Positions 46,141-55,770 of a stretch of DNA of 64,000 nucleotides are shown piece by piece. A program made the position numbers and the translations under genes. Numbering within the stretch: the first letter of the stretch is position 1; each line of letters opens with the position of its first letter. Origin of the DNA: Candidatus Paceibacterota bacterium (GTDB lineage: Bacteria > Actinomycetota > Actinomycetes > Nanopelagicales > Nanopelagicaceae). The notes under the pieces were generated by a model. That model ran no database searches, was not told the DNA's origin, and saw only the letters and a program-made list of their open reading frames with translations. The stretch is taken from NCBI GenBank assembly GCA_035530615.1, contig DATKUL010000002.1, forward strand, positions 682,001 through 746,000, read 5' to 3'.

Positions 46141-46381
46141 GGGCGCAAAGGCTAGCGAGGGTTGAGTAGGTAAGACAGTAAGCGCGCCGAATCAGTAGCC
46201 GATAGTTAAGGAATCCTGAGAAAGTGCATATCTGTCTCATCTAGTGAGCGTATTAGGTAACACTTTAGTAAATAGTAGGATTAATACCTGCGGGGAATAA
46301 CCAGAGATGGTTTGATGTTCCCTAGATGAGAGATTTTGACCTCAGTGAATTGCTGAGGGATTCAGACGTAAGGAGTGCACC
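46141..46381. other. Divergent intergenic region with a leader hairpin
   Basis: Non-coding gap between parE and DUF7455. It holds CCTCAG-TGAATTG-CTGAGG (46340-46358), a 6-bp hairpin, 11 bases before the AAGGAG ribosome site (46370-46375) of the downstream gene. No other feature was recognised. Confidence 0.45.
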
Positions 46382-46597
46382 ATGACTGAACAGATGATTC
46401 TGGAAGCCACGCCGCTCAATGCCGTTGACCGTTGTGATCGTTGCGGTGCTCAGGCCTACGTCCGTGCCGTGTTGCTCTCTGGTGGCGAACTTCTTTTCTG
46501 TGGTCACCACGCCAAGGAGTATGCGGTTAGTCTGAAGCCGCTCGTTGCGCATATTCAAGACGAGACTCAGAAGTTAGTTCCGCAAACCCAGAATTAG
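46382..46597 (+). CDS. DUF7455 small zinc-finger-like protein
   Basis: A 71-residue protein with 'DRCDRCGAQAYVRAVLLSGGELLFCGHHAKEY': Cys-x2-Cys plus Cys-x-x-His-His, a zinc-binding pattern seen in small actinobacterial DUF7455 proteins next to sigA and parE. Function unknown. SD AAGGAG at 46370-46375. Its last 4 bp overlap the convergent CDGSH gene. Confidence 0.85.
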   Translation: MTEQMILEATPLNAVDRCDRCGAQAYVRAVLLSGGELLFCGHHAKEYAVSLKPLVAHIQDETQKLVPQTQN

Positions 46598-46794
46598 CTC
46601 AGCGCTGGCGCTTCCCAATTGTGCTCTTTATGAGAACTGTCGCAGAACGGTTGATTTTTTGAATGCCCGCATCGACATAGTTTGAAATCAGTCTCAGTAC
46701 GGATCACTTTGCCTTGCGCATCAACGAAATCGACGGTTCCAGTGACATGGATCGAACCGTTGGGCTTGAAATACATCTTGGTATTTTCGCTCAT
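46594..46794 (-). CDS. CDGSH iron-sulfur domain protein
   Basis: A 66-residue protein with the CDGSH pattern 'CRCGHSKNQPFCDSSH' (C-x-C...C-x3-H) that ligates a labile [2Fe-2S] cluster. Small bacterial members probably take part in redox or cluster transfer. Preceded by sigA by about 20 bp on the same strand. Confidence 0.88.
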   Translation of the reverse strand: MSENTKMYFKPNGSIHVTGTVDFVDAQGKVIRTETDFKLCRCGHSKNQPFCDSSHKEHNWEAPALS

Positions 46795-46815
46795 CTTCGC
46801 CTTTTCTAAAGGGTT

Positions 46816-48375
46816 CTAATCCAGGTAATCGCGCAATACCTGCGAGCGCGATGGATGACGCAACTTCGACATCGTCTTAGATTCAATCTGGCGGATGCGT
46901 TCGCGAGTGACCCCGTAAACCTTGCCAATTTCATCCAAAGTTTTTGGTTGCCCATCGGTAAGTCCAAATCGCATGGCCACTACACCAGCTTCACGCTCAG
47001 AGAGGGTGTCGAGTACTGCGTGTAGTTGCTCTTGTAGCAGAGTAAACGAGACTGCATCCGCTGGAACGACCGCCTCGGAATCTTCAATAAGGTCTCCAAA
47101 TTCAGAGTCTCCTTCTTCTCCAAGGGGAGTGTGAAGCGAGATTGGTTCGCGGCCGTACTTCTGAACCTCTACAACCTTTTCGGGGGTCATATCGAGTTCC
47201 TTGGCAAGCTCTTCTGGAGTCGGTTCGCGACCGAGGTCCTGCAACATCTGGCGCTGAACTCGAGCCAACTTATTAATTACTTCAACCATGTGTACTGGAA
47301 TACGGATGGTTCGTGCCTGGTCAGCCATCGCGCGAGTAATCGCTTGGCGAATCCACCATGTTGCGTAGGTGGAGAATTTGTAACCCTTGGTGTAATCAAA
47401 TTTTTCGACCGCGCGGATAAGTCCGAGGTTTCCTTCTTGGATAAGGTCGAGGAAGAGCATTCCGCGGCCGGTATAACGCTTGGCAAGTGAAACAACCAGA
47501 CGCAAGTTCGCCTCTAACAAATGGTTCTTTGCGCGCCTTCCATCTTCCGCGATCCACTCAAGTTCGCGCTTAAGTTTCTTATCCAATTTCTTATCAGTTG
47601 CAAGCTTCTCTTCTGCAAAAAGTCCCGCTTCGATTCTGGTAGCAAGTTCTACTTCAAGTTCGGCGTTGAGGAGAGCAACTCGGCCGATCTGTTTCAGATA
47701 ATCCTTAACTGGATCTGCAGTCGCGCCGGCAGTCATAACTGTCTGTGCGGGGGCATCATCTTCCTCAGAGGCTTTGAGTGTAAAGGCGTTCTCTTCGGTG
47801 CCACTGCTCTCTTCTGCAAGGTTTACAACACGTGGCGCATTCGCCTTGTCTTCCACCGGCTCATCTGCAACAACTTCGGCAACCAGTGCATCAAGATCTT
47901 CGAGTTCGACTTCTTCAAGTTCTACATCTTCGCCGTCGATCTTGACAACTGCTGGAGCATCCGTCTTTGAAACTGGAATAATCTTTGGTGCAACAAGTGC
48001 GTACTCTGTCTTTTTCAAAATGCGATTGGGAGTACCGAGACCGTGCTTGCGGACTTTCTCGATAAGGGCAGGAACAGTTGTAAGAAGTTCGCGGGCCTCA
48101 TCCACTAGCGGCTTATCAATTTTCTTTGGAATCCGATTTAAACTGGTCACACCTCGCTCTGCGAGTTCTTCATTCACTTCCTTCTGACGTGCAATCGCTT
48201 CCTTCGCACTGATGATCAACCGAATATCGGCGACGGTCAATTCTTTCTTCACTGGAATTTTTGCCGTCTTCTTCGCGACTACTTTCTTCGCAGGGGCCTT
48301 TTTGACAGTCGCTTTTTTAGGCGCTGCCTTTTTTGTTGTCTTGGCCTTGTTTTTGAGCGCACTAAGAGCAGCCAC
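46816..48375 (-). CDS. sigA: Principal RNA polymerase sigma factor (RpoD/HrdB type)
   Basis: A 519-residue sigma-70. N-terminal ~45 residues are almost only Lys, Ala, Val and Pro ('[19 protein letters not shown]'), as in HrdB/SigA, then an acidic linker. Region 2: '[19 protein letters not shown]' and '[19 protein letters not shown]'; region 4.2: '[20 protein letters not shown]'. GTG start at 48375 with AAAGGA upstream. It controls most promoters in the cell. Confidence 0.95.
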   Translation of the reverse strand: MAALSALKNKAKTTKKAAPKKATVKKAPAKKVVAKKTAKIPVKKELTVADIRLIISAKEAIARQKEVNEELAERGVTSLNRIPKKIDKPLVDEARELLTTVPALIEKVRKHGLGTPNRILKKTEYALVAPKIIPVSKTDAPAVVKIDGEDVELEEVELEDLDALVAEVVADEPVEDKANAPRVVNLAEESSGTEENAFTLKASEEDDAPAQTVMTAGATADPVKDYLKQIGRVALLNAELEVELATRIEAGLFAEEKLATDKKLDKKLKRELEWIAEDGRRAKNHLLEANLRLVVSLAKRYTGRGMLFLDLIQEGNLGLIRAVEKFDYTKGYKFSTYATWWIRQAITRAMADQARTIRIPVHMVEVINKLARVQRQMLQDLGREPTPEELAKELDMTPEKVVEVQKYGREPISLHTPLGEEGDSEFGDLIEDSEAVVPADAVSFTLLQEQLHAVLDTLSEREAGVVAMRFGLTDGQPKTLDEIGKVYGVTRERIRQIESKTMSKLRHPSRSQVLRDYLD

Positions 48376-48443
48376 ATCAGTCCTTTGTTTTATCTTCGCT
48401 GAGCCAATCTCTTATCGATCAACCACGAAGAAGCGATGGCTAT

Positions 48444-48460
48444 ATTATAAATTATCCACA
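48444..48460 (-). promoter_or_regulatory. sigA promoter -10 and adjacent DnaA box
   Basis: Minus-strand TATAAT (48449-48444) lies 69 bp upstream of the sigA start. TTATCCACA on the plus strand at 48452-48460 is a perfect DnaA-box nonamer directly beside it, about where the spacer would be. No good -35 was found. The coupling of DnaA to sigA expression is inference. Confidence 0.4.
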
Positions 48461-48503
48461 GGGGTAAATGCACATTGAGAACCCTTTTTTGGCACCAAAC
48501 TCT

Positions 48504-49595
48504 CTACCCCAGCGTGAGGGAGTGCCGTATGACCTCTCCCACAGCTTCAACTTCCACCAAAAACCCGTCATGTCCAAAAGGTGAGGAGATCGAGGCTAAG
48601 GGCTGCGCCTTGGGAGCAAGGTCGGCAATCTCGGCCTGGAGCCGGGGTGGAAAGAGGCGATCCGTATCGATAGATACGACCATGACTGGAATCTGAATGC
48701 TCCTGAGCGCAGCCGCGACTCCTCCTCGATCACGACCAATATCGTGCGAATTCATCGCCTCGGTCAGGGCAATATATGTATTTGCATCAAACCTCTTCGC
48801 CAGTTTCTGCGCCTGGTGGTCAAGATAGGACTCGACGGCGTATCGACCAGTCTCATCACCTTGCAGTTCGCGTCCGAAACGCACATCCATCTCGGCTTCT
48901 GTGCGGTAGGTCAAGTGAGCTATCCGGCGCGCAATTCCCATTCCCCCGTCGGGACCGTGTGTCTTCTCGTAGTAATCCCCCTCGTAGTAGTGCGGGTCGG
49001 ATTTAATCGCACGGATTTGAATCGAAGCGGTACCGATTTGATCTCCAGTGGCCACTGCCGACGATCCAATGGTGCAGATGGCGGCAACGCGGTCGGGGAA
49101 TTGAACGGCCCATTCAAGGGCGCGCATTCCACCCAACGATGGACCCACTGCTAAGCGATAGTGCGAAATTCCGACTGCGTCGCTGAAGGCGACTTCCGCC
49201 GCAACCATGTCGCGGATGGTGATTGACGGGAAACGAGATCCATATCGCTTTCCATTAGGCGCCAAACTGGATGGACCTGTACTCCCCTGACATCCACCGA
49301 TGACATTGGGGCAGATGATGAAATATTTATCGGTATCCAATGGCATTCCCGGTCCGACCATGAGGGGCCACCACCCGGGAACATCTGACCAACCAGTAAG
49401 CGCATGATTGACGAGAATGGCATTGTCGCGAGTTGCGTTTAATCTGCCCCAACTCTGATAAGCAATGGTGACATCTGGAAGCACCGCGCCATTTTCGAGC
49501 GTTAAAGATCCAATGGAGACAAACTCGCGATCGCCAGGATCTTGGAATTCAAGCCAAGCACCCGTGGGCGCCCCAGAATGAACCGATGATGTCAT
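48504..49595 (-). CDS. metX: Homoserine O-acetyltransferase
   Basis: A 363-residue alpha/beta hydrolase of the MetX family. 'NAILVNHALTGWSDVPG', 'LAVGPSLGGMRALEW' (nucleophile context GPSLGGM), 'PVMVVSIDTDRLFPP' (Asp) and 'SPFGHDGFLVE' (His). It acetylates homoserine for methionine synthesis. ATG 49595 has SD GGAGG at 49601-49605. An in-frame ATG at 49652 is rejected because translation from it would run through the riboswitch. Confidence 0.93.
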   Translation of the reverse strand: MTSSVHSGAPTGAWLEFQDPGDREFVSIGSLTLENGAVLPDVTIAYQSWGRLNATRDNAILVNHALTGWSDVPGWWPLMVGPGMPLDTDKYFIICPNVIGGCQGSTGPSSLAPNGKRYGSRFPSITIRDMVAAEVAFSDAVGISHYRLAVGPSLGGMRALEWAVQFPDRVAAICTIGSSAVATGDQIGTASIQIRAIKSDPHYYEGDYYEKTHGPDGGMGIARRIAHLTYRTEAEMDVRFGRELQGDETGRYAVESYLDHQAQKLAKRFDANTYIALTEAMNSHDIGRDRGGVAAALRSIQIPVMVVSIDTDRLFPPRLQAEIADLAPKAQPLASISSPFGHDGFLVEVEAVGEVIRHSLTLG

Positions 49596-49629
49596 GAAAA
49601 CCTCCGCGCTTGCCGGTAGCGAAACCACC

Positions 49630-49718
49630 AACCCGGTCTTCACCCGGAGCACCCCGCCGCGATGGAGGGTTGCCGTCCAGTTAGCCGGGGCTCGTACCTG
49701 GAACTCGTGACCTTGGCA
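49630..49718 (-). promoter_or_regulatory. SAM-IV riboswitch upstream of metX
   Basis: Read on the minus strand, the leader contains GGTCACGAG (49712-49704), GAGCCCCGGCTA, GGCAACCCTCC, GCGGCGGGGTGCTCCGGGTG and GAAGACC, the conserved order of the actinobacterial SAM-IV aptamer. GGTC (49709-49712) pairs with GACC (49635-49638) to close P1. S-adenosylmethionine binding would reduce metX expression, plausibly through the SD at 49601-49605. Confidence 0.85.
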
Positions 49719-49758
49719 GCGATTCTAGACCAAAGCAGAAGGGTTCGAAACTTGCGTG

Positions 49759-50772
49759 TCAGTCAGTAAATATCCCAGCGCAGACCTTCGGGTGCAGGTC
49801 CCTTCGCATCGCGGCAAAGGACTCGGGGGGCCACCCGGCACTAAATACTCTGCGCAAGAGTGCGGCCAATGAATATGCCGGATCATCGGAGAGCGCCCGG
49901 TCAAGCGCCCGCTGCGCCAGGGCTCCTTCACCGCGTTCGTAAGAGAGCGCTGCAAAGAGACTGGCGATAGGTGCCACGAACCCGGCGGGGGCGACACGCG
50001 TGAGATAGCGCCACATCGCCCAGTAAGAATCAATGCTCGTCTCATCATGAGAACCCAGCGCAAAATCTCTTACTTGTATGTCACCAACCCCGGCAATGAC
50101 ACGCGCGGTGAGTTCAAGGTCTGATTCGCAATCCTTCCCGATCGAGTCGTCCACAAAGCGTGCGGCAAGGTCGATCACAGAAGTTGCACTGCCGCGCTGC
50201 GCCAATTGGATCCCTGTCGAATCGGGATCGATGCGGTAACTATGAATGCTGGCCAAAAAATCTAAATCCCTGGAAAGAGAGAGCGGTGCGATTGATTCGG
50301 TAAGCCCGTCGACATCCGCAAAGGGCATTGGCCTGCCTTGAGCAACCTGCTCCACCGCAACTCTGGAAGTAGAAATTTCAGGAAGTATTTTCCCTTCTGT
50401 CGGGCAACAATCACTATCGGTGCAAAGAACTGAGCGCCATCTGCCGTTGGCAATCAAGAGCGACTCACGAAGCGGAATATCTGCTCGGAGCATTGCTGAT
50501 GCGATATTTCCTAAAACATTCTCGCCATCACTTCGGTCATCTGGGACGTAGGCAACAACCAGTGCGCCTTCGGCTCCTTCGCGGAGAAGGTGAAGAACCA
50601 GGGAATCGTAGGGCTCTTCTTTGTCGGATGCGAGAGAAGGGTAGTCCACCCGCATCGCCATCCCAATGGCATCATCTTTTAACGAGACGATGACCAGCGA
50701 ATTCGTGGGGTGATATCCAATGAGAAATGGAACAGCTGCAAGAAGATCATGTGGTGAGGTAAGTGTTGTCAT
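49759..50772 (-). CDS. DUF4192 protein
   Basis: A 337-residue DUF4192 member, beginning 'SPHDLLAAVPFLIGYHPTNSLVIVSL', the family hallmark, and ending with Ala/Leu-rich helices including 'GEGALAQRALDRALSDDPAYSLAALL'. Widespread in actinobacteria; function unknown. No membrane segments. It runs in the same direction as metX, whose leader begins after its stop. Confidence 0.85.
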   Translation of the reverse strand: MTTLTSPHDLLAAVPFLIGYHPTNSLVIVSLKDDAIGMAMRVDYPSLASDKEEPYDSLVLHLLREGAEGALVVAYVPDDRSDGENVLGNIASAMLRADIPLRESLLIANGRWRSVLCTDSDCCPTEGKILPEISTSRVAVEQVAQGRPMPFADVDGLTESIAPLSLSRDLDFLASIHSYRIDPDSTGIQLAQRGSATSVIDLAARFVDDSIGKDCESDLELTARVIAGVGDIQVRDFALGSHDETSIDSYWAMWRYLTRVAPAGFVAPIASLFAALSYERGEGALAQRALDRALSDDPAYSLAALLRRVFSAGWPPESFAAMRRDLHPKVCAGIFTD

Positions 50773-50853
50773 AAGAGCGAAGGTTTCCCGAACGCACCCA
50801 CATCTTTCTCTCTATTCGACTCCGGTTGTGGAAAGACGACAAGAGTGAATGAA

Positions 50854-51636
50854 TCATTGAATAAAGCGGGTGGGCCCGTTTTCAACTGAAAGCGTGATCA
50901 CTGATAACTTACGAATCTGCCCCGTAATCGCTCGCGTCACTCCGTTATGGCTCCATGTTCCACCCCAGGTGGCCAACATCGTGACGAGATAGGTGCCGGA
51001 ATGTGAGTATGTGTGCGTAATTCTTTGATCTGGGTACGGCCTACCCGGCTGGGTTGTGGCAAAGAATGTTCCGTCACCGAAACTCCAGATAAAGGACGGT
51101 CGCATCGCCACATCCACGATCTCCCCGACAACCGAAACCTTTGCGGTGAAGACTGTCGGCAGATCACACCAGTAAATAACCGGCACATTCACGAGAGCGT
51201 TCTCGGCAGGTTGCTTGGCAATTGAGGCGGTGGGAAGGAGTTTCACCAATTTATCGTTGAGAGAAAGTACCGGTGCAACCTTGCGCAAAACTTTTCGCAC
51301 AATCCTCTTCCTTGGATGTGCCTTCACGGGAGCTACTTTGCGGGGTGCCACAAAAACGGGCGAACGACGCGTAGTGGTTACTTTCGGCTTAGGAATAGTC
51401 TTTTTCGGCACCACTTTTTCTTTCGGTTTGACAACAACAACTTTTCTTTTCACCGTTGCGGTCGACTTCTGTCCCGATCCCTTCTTCCCTTCAATGACAA
51501 TCTGACCGTTTTCGACATATACATCAAGACATGTTTTGCTGACGCACTGCGCTGCATTCAGCTGACTCGGCGTGGTCTGAGTGATGAGTAAAAGCGCAAA
51601 AATTAGTGAGGAGCGGGTTTTATATGAAAGGGCCAT
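50854..51636 (-). CDS. Secreted PKD-domain-like protein with basic linker
   Basis: A 260-residue exported protein. The signal peptide spans about residues 1-27 ('SLIFALLLITQTTPSQLNAAQ'-like segment). A long Lys/Arg/Val/Pro-rich linker follows ('KRKVVVVKPKEKVVPKKT'), suited to wall or polyphosphate contact. The C-terminal part has the PKD-type strands 'WSFGDGTFF' and 'THTYSHSGTYLVTM'. ATG 51636 is preferred to 51714 because it places the signal peptide at the N-terminus. Function unknown. Confidence 0.75.
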   Translation of the reverse strand: MALSYKTRSSLIFALLLITQTTPSQLNAAQCVSKTCLDVYVENGQIVIEGKKGSGQKSTATVKRKVVVVKPKEKVVPKKTIPKPKVTTTRRSPVFVAPRKVAPVKAHPRKRIVRKVLRKVAPVLSLNDKLVKLLPTASIAKQPAENALVNVPVIYWCDLPTVFTAKVSVVGEIVDVAMRPSFIWSFGDGTFFATTQPGRPYPDQRITHTYSHSGTYLVTMLATWGGTWSHNGVTRAITGQIRKLSVITLSVENGPTRFIQ

Positions 51637-51725
51637 GTCGGCAAGGGTAAAAGTGTGAGTACTACCTCGCCCTCTCCGTGAGTTTCTCTGTGGAAAGGGA
51701 GTCCACCTGGTCATAAGGTGGTCTC

Positions 51726-52184
51726 ATGGCGCACAGAGATGGCGACGGATGGGTTCAGTGTCGCTGCGGCGGAAAGCACTGGGGGCTACACGGTGCCGCT
51801 GGAATCCTTTTAGTGCGAGAGAAAACACTCCTCCTACAACATCGCTCCGAATGGGTTCACAATGGCGATACGTGGGGAATTCCCGGCGGAGCGCGCGATT
51901 CGCACGAAAGCGTTCTCGAAGCGGCATTGCGCGAAGCGGTGGAAGAGACCGGAATAGATCCGACCCTCCTCCAGGTCCACTCTACTCATACAGATGATCA
52001 TGTCGATTGGCGTTATGACACGGTGGTTGCACTTGCAGATCCCGAACTTTTTCCGCATGAGATGAATGCAGAGTCACAAGAATTGCGTTGGATTGCGTGG
52101 AGCGAAATTGACGCAATGCCTCTGCATCCAAGTTTCGCGAAAACGTGGCCCGCCGTACACGCCATACTGGAGCGAGACTTCTAA
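51726..52184 (+). CDS. NUDIX hydrolase
   Basis: A 152-residue Nudix protein with the box 'GGARDSHESVLEAALREAVEETGI' (G-x5-E-x7-REAxEE-x-G). N-terminal 'QCRCGGKHWG' has a CxC pattern. Hydrolyses a nucleoside diphosphate derivative; substrate unknown. Divergent from the PKD-like gene across 89 bp. Confidence 0.88.
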   Translation: MAHRDGDGWVQCRCGGKHWGLHGAAGILLVREKTLLLQHRSEWVHNGDTWGIPGGARDSHESVLEAALREAVEETGIDPTLLQVHSTHTDDHVDWRYDTVVALADPELFPHEMNAESQELRWIAWSEIDAMPLHPSFAKTWPAVHAILERDF

Positions 52185-52201
52185 ATCGCAGAAGAGGTTC
52201 T

Positions 52202-52789
52202 TTAACCCCTCACCAATGTGTCGATACCGGCTATGCAGAAGTTGGTGGCGGTTTCAATCTCCAAATCCGAATCACTTCCAGTTTCGATTCTTCGCGTTGC
52301 GGCATCTGTAACACTCTGAATTAGTACGAGAGCGTGAACCACATCGGCTACACCAATGTCAGATAGGGCTGTTTCTAAGGGTGCCAGCAAAGCCCTATGA
52401 GCCGCAACAATCTCATGGGTGCGATCGATAGGCAGCGACGTTGCGCTGAAGGCTTTAGCGAGCAAGTGACGACCATCGGCGATATAGCGAAGTGCCGCAT
52501 CAATCCAATTCCGAATCGCCTGATAAGGATCAGGTGACGCATCAGTTGACTCGCGAAGTGCCTCAGAAAAATTAGTGAGTTCCTCAATGACAAGGTCAGC
52601 CACAAGTTCGGCACTACTTCCAAAATATTCATAGACAGATGTGCGAGAAAGTCCGGCACGTTCGGCAACCGCAGCAACAGTGACCGCGCGCCCACCGTCT
52701 TCAAGAGCAATTGCTGAGGCCGCAGAAATGAGTTGTTGACGTCGCCAATCGCGGTGTTGCGCGAGGGTGGCGGTACTAATCCGAGGCAT
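52202..52789 (-). CDS. TetR-family regulator
   Basis: A 195-residue TetR with N-terminal HTH 'RAVTVAAVAERAGLSRTSVYEYFGSSAELV' (about residues 33-62) and a helical ligand domain. The target is not evident. Its start (52789) is 4 bases from the dinG stop, so it is transcribed with dinG. Confidence 0.85.
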   Translation of the reverse strand: MPRISTATLAQHRDWRRQQLISAASAIALEDGGRAVTVAAVAERAGLSRTSVYEYFGSSAELVADLVIEELTNFSEALRESTDASPDPYQAIRNWIDAALRYIADGRHLLAKAFSATSLPIDRTHEIVAAHRALLAPLETALSDIGVADVVHALVLIQSVTDAATRRIETGSDSDLEIETATNFCIAGIDTLVRG

Positions 52790-52793
52790 TGGA

Positions 52794-54797
52794 CTATTTT
52801 GTCATGTATTCATGGAGTCGGCGAAGTGAATCTCGCACGGTCTTCCCGTCCGAGGTTCGCCAGAGCGGAGGCATAGAGTTGAGAAGGACCGATCCATACC
52901 TTTTAGTGATGATCCGTGAATCAAGAATCGCAACCACTCCGCGGTCATCCATTGAGCGGATGAGTCGTCCTGTTCCCTGCGCAAGTAAGAGCGCCGCACG
53001 TGGAAGGGAGACCTTCATAAATCCGCTGCCACCCGCTGCATCGACTTCTGCAGCACGTGCAGACATCACGGGATCGTCGGGCCTTGGGAATGGGATCCGA
53101 TCAATTGCAACCAGGGTGCAGGATGGGCCAGGAACATCGACTCCCTGCCACAAGCTCATGGTGCCGAGAAGAATGGATGTCTCGTCTTTTTCAAATCGCT
53201 CAACCAAAGGTCCGACTGCATCGCCTCTTTTTTGAGTGATGACCTTGATGGGTAACTCAGCCAGCACTTTGCGCAGGTGCGCATCAGCAGCCTCGACTCC
53301 CCGCCATGACGAGAAGAGTGCGAGAGTCCGACCTCCGGCTGCATCAATAAGTTCGCCAAGTTCGGTCAGTGCTTCAATACTTGGACCATCACGGCCGGGT
53401 TCGGGCAGATGTTTGGGCAGATAGAGCATCCCCTGGTTGGCAAAATCAAAAGGTGAGCCAACATCGAGCATCTGCACATTTGCTGGATCTACATCCCCTT
53501 CTTCGACTTCCATTTCTTCCTCAGCAGTATCGCCGATTACAAAACCAATATTGCGCGCCATCGCATTAAAACTATTGCCGACAGCCAACGTTGCAGAAGT
53601 GGCAATTACTGGCGTTTTGGTAAGCAGGTTTTCACGAAGGACGGCGGAAACTGCCAACGGTGCAAGATGCAGAGTTGAAAATGTGGGTTCGTACCAGAGG
53701 ACTTGCCCTGCTCCGAGTTTCAATAATTTAGCAGCGGTTGTTGAGATTTCATTGACTGCACCTTTGACTCGCGCCCTCTCGGCGATGGAATCAGAGTCCA
53801 CGATTTCTTCATCGGCACTGATGAGTTGAAGGACGGCCTGTGCTGCTTCACGAACTTTACGGATGGGCGCTTCCAATTCTGACGGTAATTCGACAAGCCT
53901 GCCCTGCAATGCCGGCTCGAACTTCACGCGCTGTCCGTACTCATCCATCACATCTTCAAAATCACCTGCCGCCTTGGTGAGTGCATCCGATGCCTTGCCA
54001 GGCATATGTTTTCTTGCCATTGCAGCAGATCGCGAGACACGATGTCCGGTCAATTCTTCCGTTACGGCCTGCGTCGTTCGATCCATAAATTCGTGTGCTT
54101 CATCCAGAATGACGGCATCGCGTTCGGGCAATATCGGATGAGATTCGACAATCTCGATGGCAAGCAATGTGTGATTTGTTACGACTACGTCAGCTGTTGC
54201 GGCCTTTGCTTTTGCCAGCGCGGCAAAACATTGATGTCCGTAGGCACAGACATCGGCACCTACGCATTCGCGACCTGAGAGAGAATTTGCCATCCATACA
54301 CGCCTATCGACATCGGGTGCATCATCGCGATCCCCTGTGACGCCTGGAGTTTTGGCCCAGGCGTGAAGCCGCTTTGCATCCGATCCAAGAGAACTGATTT
54401 CCAGCAGAACATCGCCATCGGGATCTGAGGTCTCGCTATTCATCTTCTGCAAGCAGATATAATTTCCTACGCCTTTATAAATTCCATACGTAATCTCGCG
54501 CTCTAGTACCTTCTCCAAGGCCGGCACAATTCTGGGGAGATCTCTCTCCACGAGCTGACGCTGCAAGGCCAAGGTCGCGGTCGCTACAAGAACGCGTTTG
54601 CCGTGAACAAGAGCCGGGACCAGGTAGGCCAGAGATTTGCCGGTGCCGGTGCCGGCTTGCACCATGAGGTGATGGCGATCTGTCAGGGCGTTGGCCACCG
54701 CTTCGGCCATCTCGATCTGACCCTCACGCGTAGATCCGCCGATTGCCTCGACTGCGGCTTCCAGAGCGGCTCGGACCTGATCCAGTAGCTCGCTCAT
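52794..54797 (-). CDS. DinG/XPD-family ATP-dependent DNA helicase
   Basis: A 667-residue superfamily 2 helicase. Motif I 'QAGTGTGKSLAYLVPAL' near residue 50, motif II 'VILDEAHEF'. Cys in 'YICLQK', 'RECVGADVCAYGHQC' mark an Fe-S cluster domain. Motif VI 'LAQGTGRLIRS'. Opens DNA structures, for example R-loops, during repair. ATG 54797 chosen; a longer frame (to 55118) crosses the divergent FAH gene. Confidence 0.9.
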   Translation of the reverse strand: MSELLDQVRAALEAAVEAIGGSTREGQIEMAEAVANALTDRHHLMVQAGTGTGKSLAYLVPALVHGKRVLVATATLALQRQLVERDLPRIVPALEKVLEREITYGIYKGVGNYICLQKMNSETSDPDGDVLLEISSLGSDAKRLHAWAKTPGVTGDRDDAPDVDRRVWMANSLSGRECVGADVCAYGHQCFAALAKAKAATADVVVTNHTLLAIEIVESHPILPERDAVILDEAHEFMDRTTQAVTEELTGHRVSRSAAMARKHMPGKASDALTKAAGDFEDVMDEYGQRVKFEPALQGRLVELPSELEAPIRKVREAAQAVLQLISADEEIVDSDSIAERARVKGAVNEISTTAAKLLKLGAGQVLWYEPTFSTLHLAPLAVSAVLRENLLTKTPVIATSATLAVGNSFNAMARNIGFVIGDTAEEEMEVEEGDVDPANVQMLDVGSPFDFANQGMLYLPKHLPEPGRDGPSIEALTELGELIDAAGGRTLALFSSWRGVEAADAHLRKVLAELPIKVITQKRGDAVGPLVERFEKDETSILLGTMSLWQGVDVPGPSCTLVAIDRIPFPRPDDPVMSARAAEVDAAGGSGFMKVSLPRAALLLAQGTGRLIRSMDDRGVVAILDSRIITKRYGSVLLNSMPPLWRTSDGKTVRDSLRRLHEYMTK

Positions 54798-54903
54798 GGA
54801 GTGCACCTTAGCCACTCCCACCCACATTCCCGATCCAGATACGGTGACAGAGCCCTTCCCATTTTCGTATAGGATTTCGCTGATCGGCGAGAATGGGGAG
54901 AAA

Positions 54904-55752
54904 ATGAGAATTGCACGGGTTGGGGCACCTGGGACAGAGAGGCCCGCGGTAATCGTCGGCGATGAGGCAGTACTTGTGGATTCCCTCATCCCTGACTGGA
55001 ACCGAACCACCCTTGAGCAAGGCGCGTTGGCAAAGGTAGCGGCCGCTACCCTTTCCGGCCTTCCACGCGTTGCACTCTCTAGCACCCGCATAGGTGCGCC
55101 GATCGATCGACCCACCAAGGTGATCTGTGTGGGAATGAATTACCTCAAGCACATTGCCGAAACAAACGGGGCTACCCCAGCCGAGCCAGTTGTCTTCATG
55201 AAGGCACCTGACTGCGTCATTGGCCCAAACGACGACATCGTGATTCCGCCCAATAGCACCGCTACGGATTACGAAGTCGAACTCTCGATTGTGATCGGCA
55301 AGCGCGCGCTTTACCTCTCATCGCCCGACGATGCTCCCAATTACGTCTTGGGTTATTCAATGTCGCAAGATGTGAGTGAGCGTCACTGGCAGACAGAGCG
55401 GTCAGGCCAGTGGGTAAAAGGAAAGTCCTTCCCAACATTTAACCCAATCGGTCCATGCATCGTCACCCCGGATGAAATTGATCCAAACGATGTGCGACTG
55501 TGGTGCAAAGTAGACGGCGAAGTACGGCAAGACTCCCGCACGAGTGATCTTCTCTTTGGACTCAATCACATCGTCTGGTACATCAGTCAATTTATGGAAC
55601 TATTCCCTGGTGACATCATCAACACCGGAACACCTTCTGGTGTTGGACTGGGATTCAAGCCACCCAAGTACCTTCGCGCAGGACAGGTTGTTTCAACTGG
55701 CATTGAGGGAATCGGCGAAATGACTTCGCGAGTTGTCGCTTATTCTTCTTAA
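54904..55752 (+). CDS. Fumarylacetoacetate-hydrolase family protein
   Basis: A 282-residue FAH enzyme. Mg ligands are visible in 'DYEVELSIVIG' and 'DVSERHWQTERSGQWVKGKSF'. The latter matches hydrolases of 2,4-diketo-3-deoxy sugar acids better than fumarylacetoacetase (by eye). Followed by GntR and LutABC, so a product containing lactate is plausible. ATG 54904 has a good SD (GGGGAG) a few bases upstream; an upstream ATG at 54796 would overlap dinG. Confidence 0.85.
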   Translation: MRIARVGAPGTERPAVIVGDEAVLVDSLIPDWNRTTLEQGALAKVAAATLSGLPRVALSSTRIGAPIDRPTKVICVGMNYLKHIAETNGATPAEPVVFMKAPDCVIGPNDDIVIPPNSTATDYEVELSIVIGKRALYLSSPDDAPNYVLGYSMSQDVSERHWQTERSGQWVKGKSFPTFNPIGPCIVTPDEIDPNDVRLWCKVDGEVRQDSRTSDLLFGLNHIVWYISQFMELFPGDIINTGTPSGVGLGFKPPKYLRAGQVVSTGIEGIGEMTSRVVAYSS

Positions 55753-55770
55753 GGTCCTTCCGAGGGAGAT

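Noticed and set aside
49596-49652. N-terminal extension of metX to ATG 49652
   Set aside because: It would translate the SAM-IV aptamer and has no SD; ATG 49595 has GGAGG.
49726-49758. tRNA-like GGTTCGAAA element
   Set aside because: No acceptor, D or anticodon arms can be drawn around it; it lies at the end of the DUF4192 gene.
54798-55118. N-terminal extension of dinG
   Set aside because: It runs antisense through the start of the FAH gene and lacks helicase similarity; the helicase proper starts at MSELL (54797).
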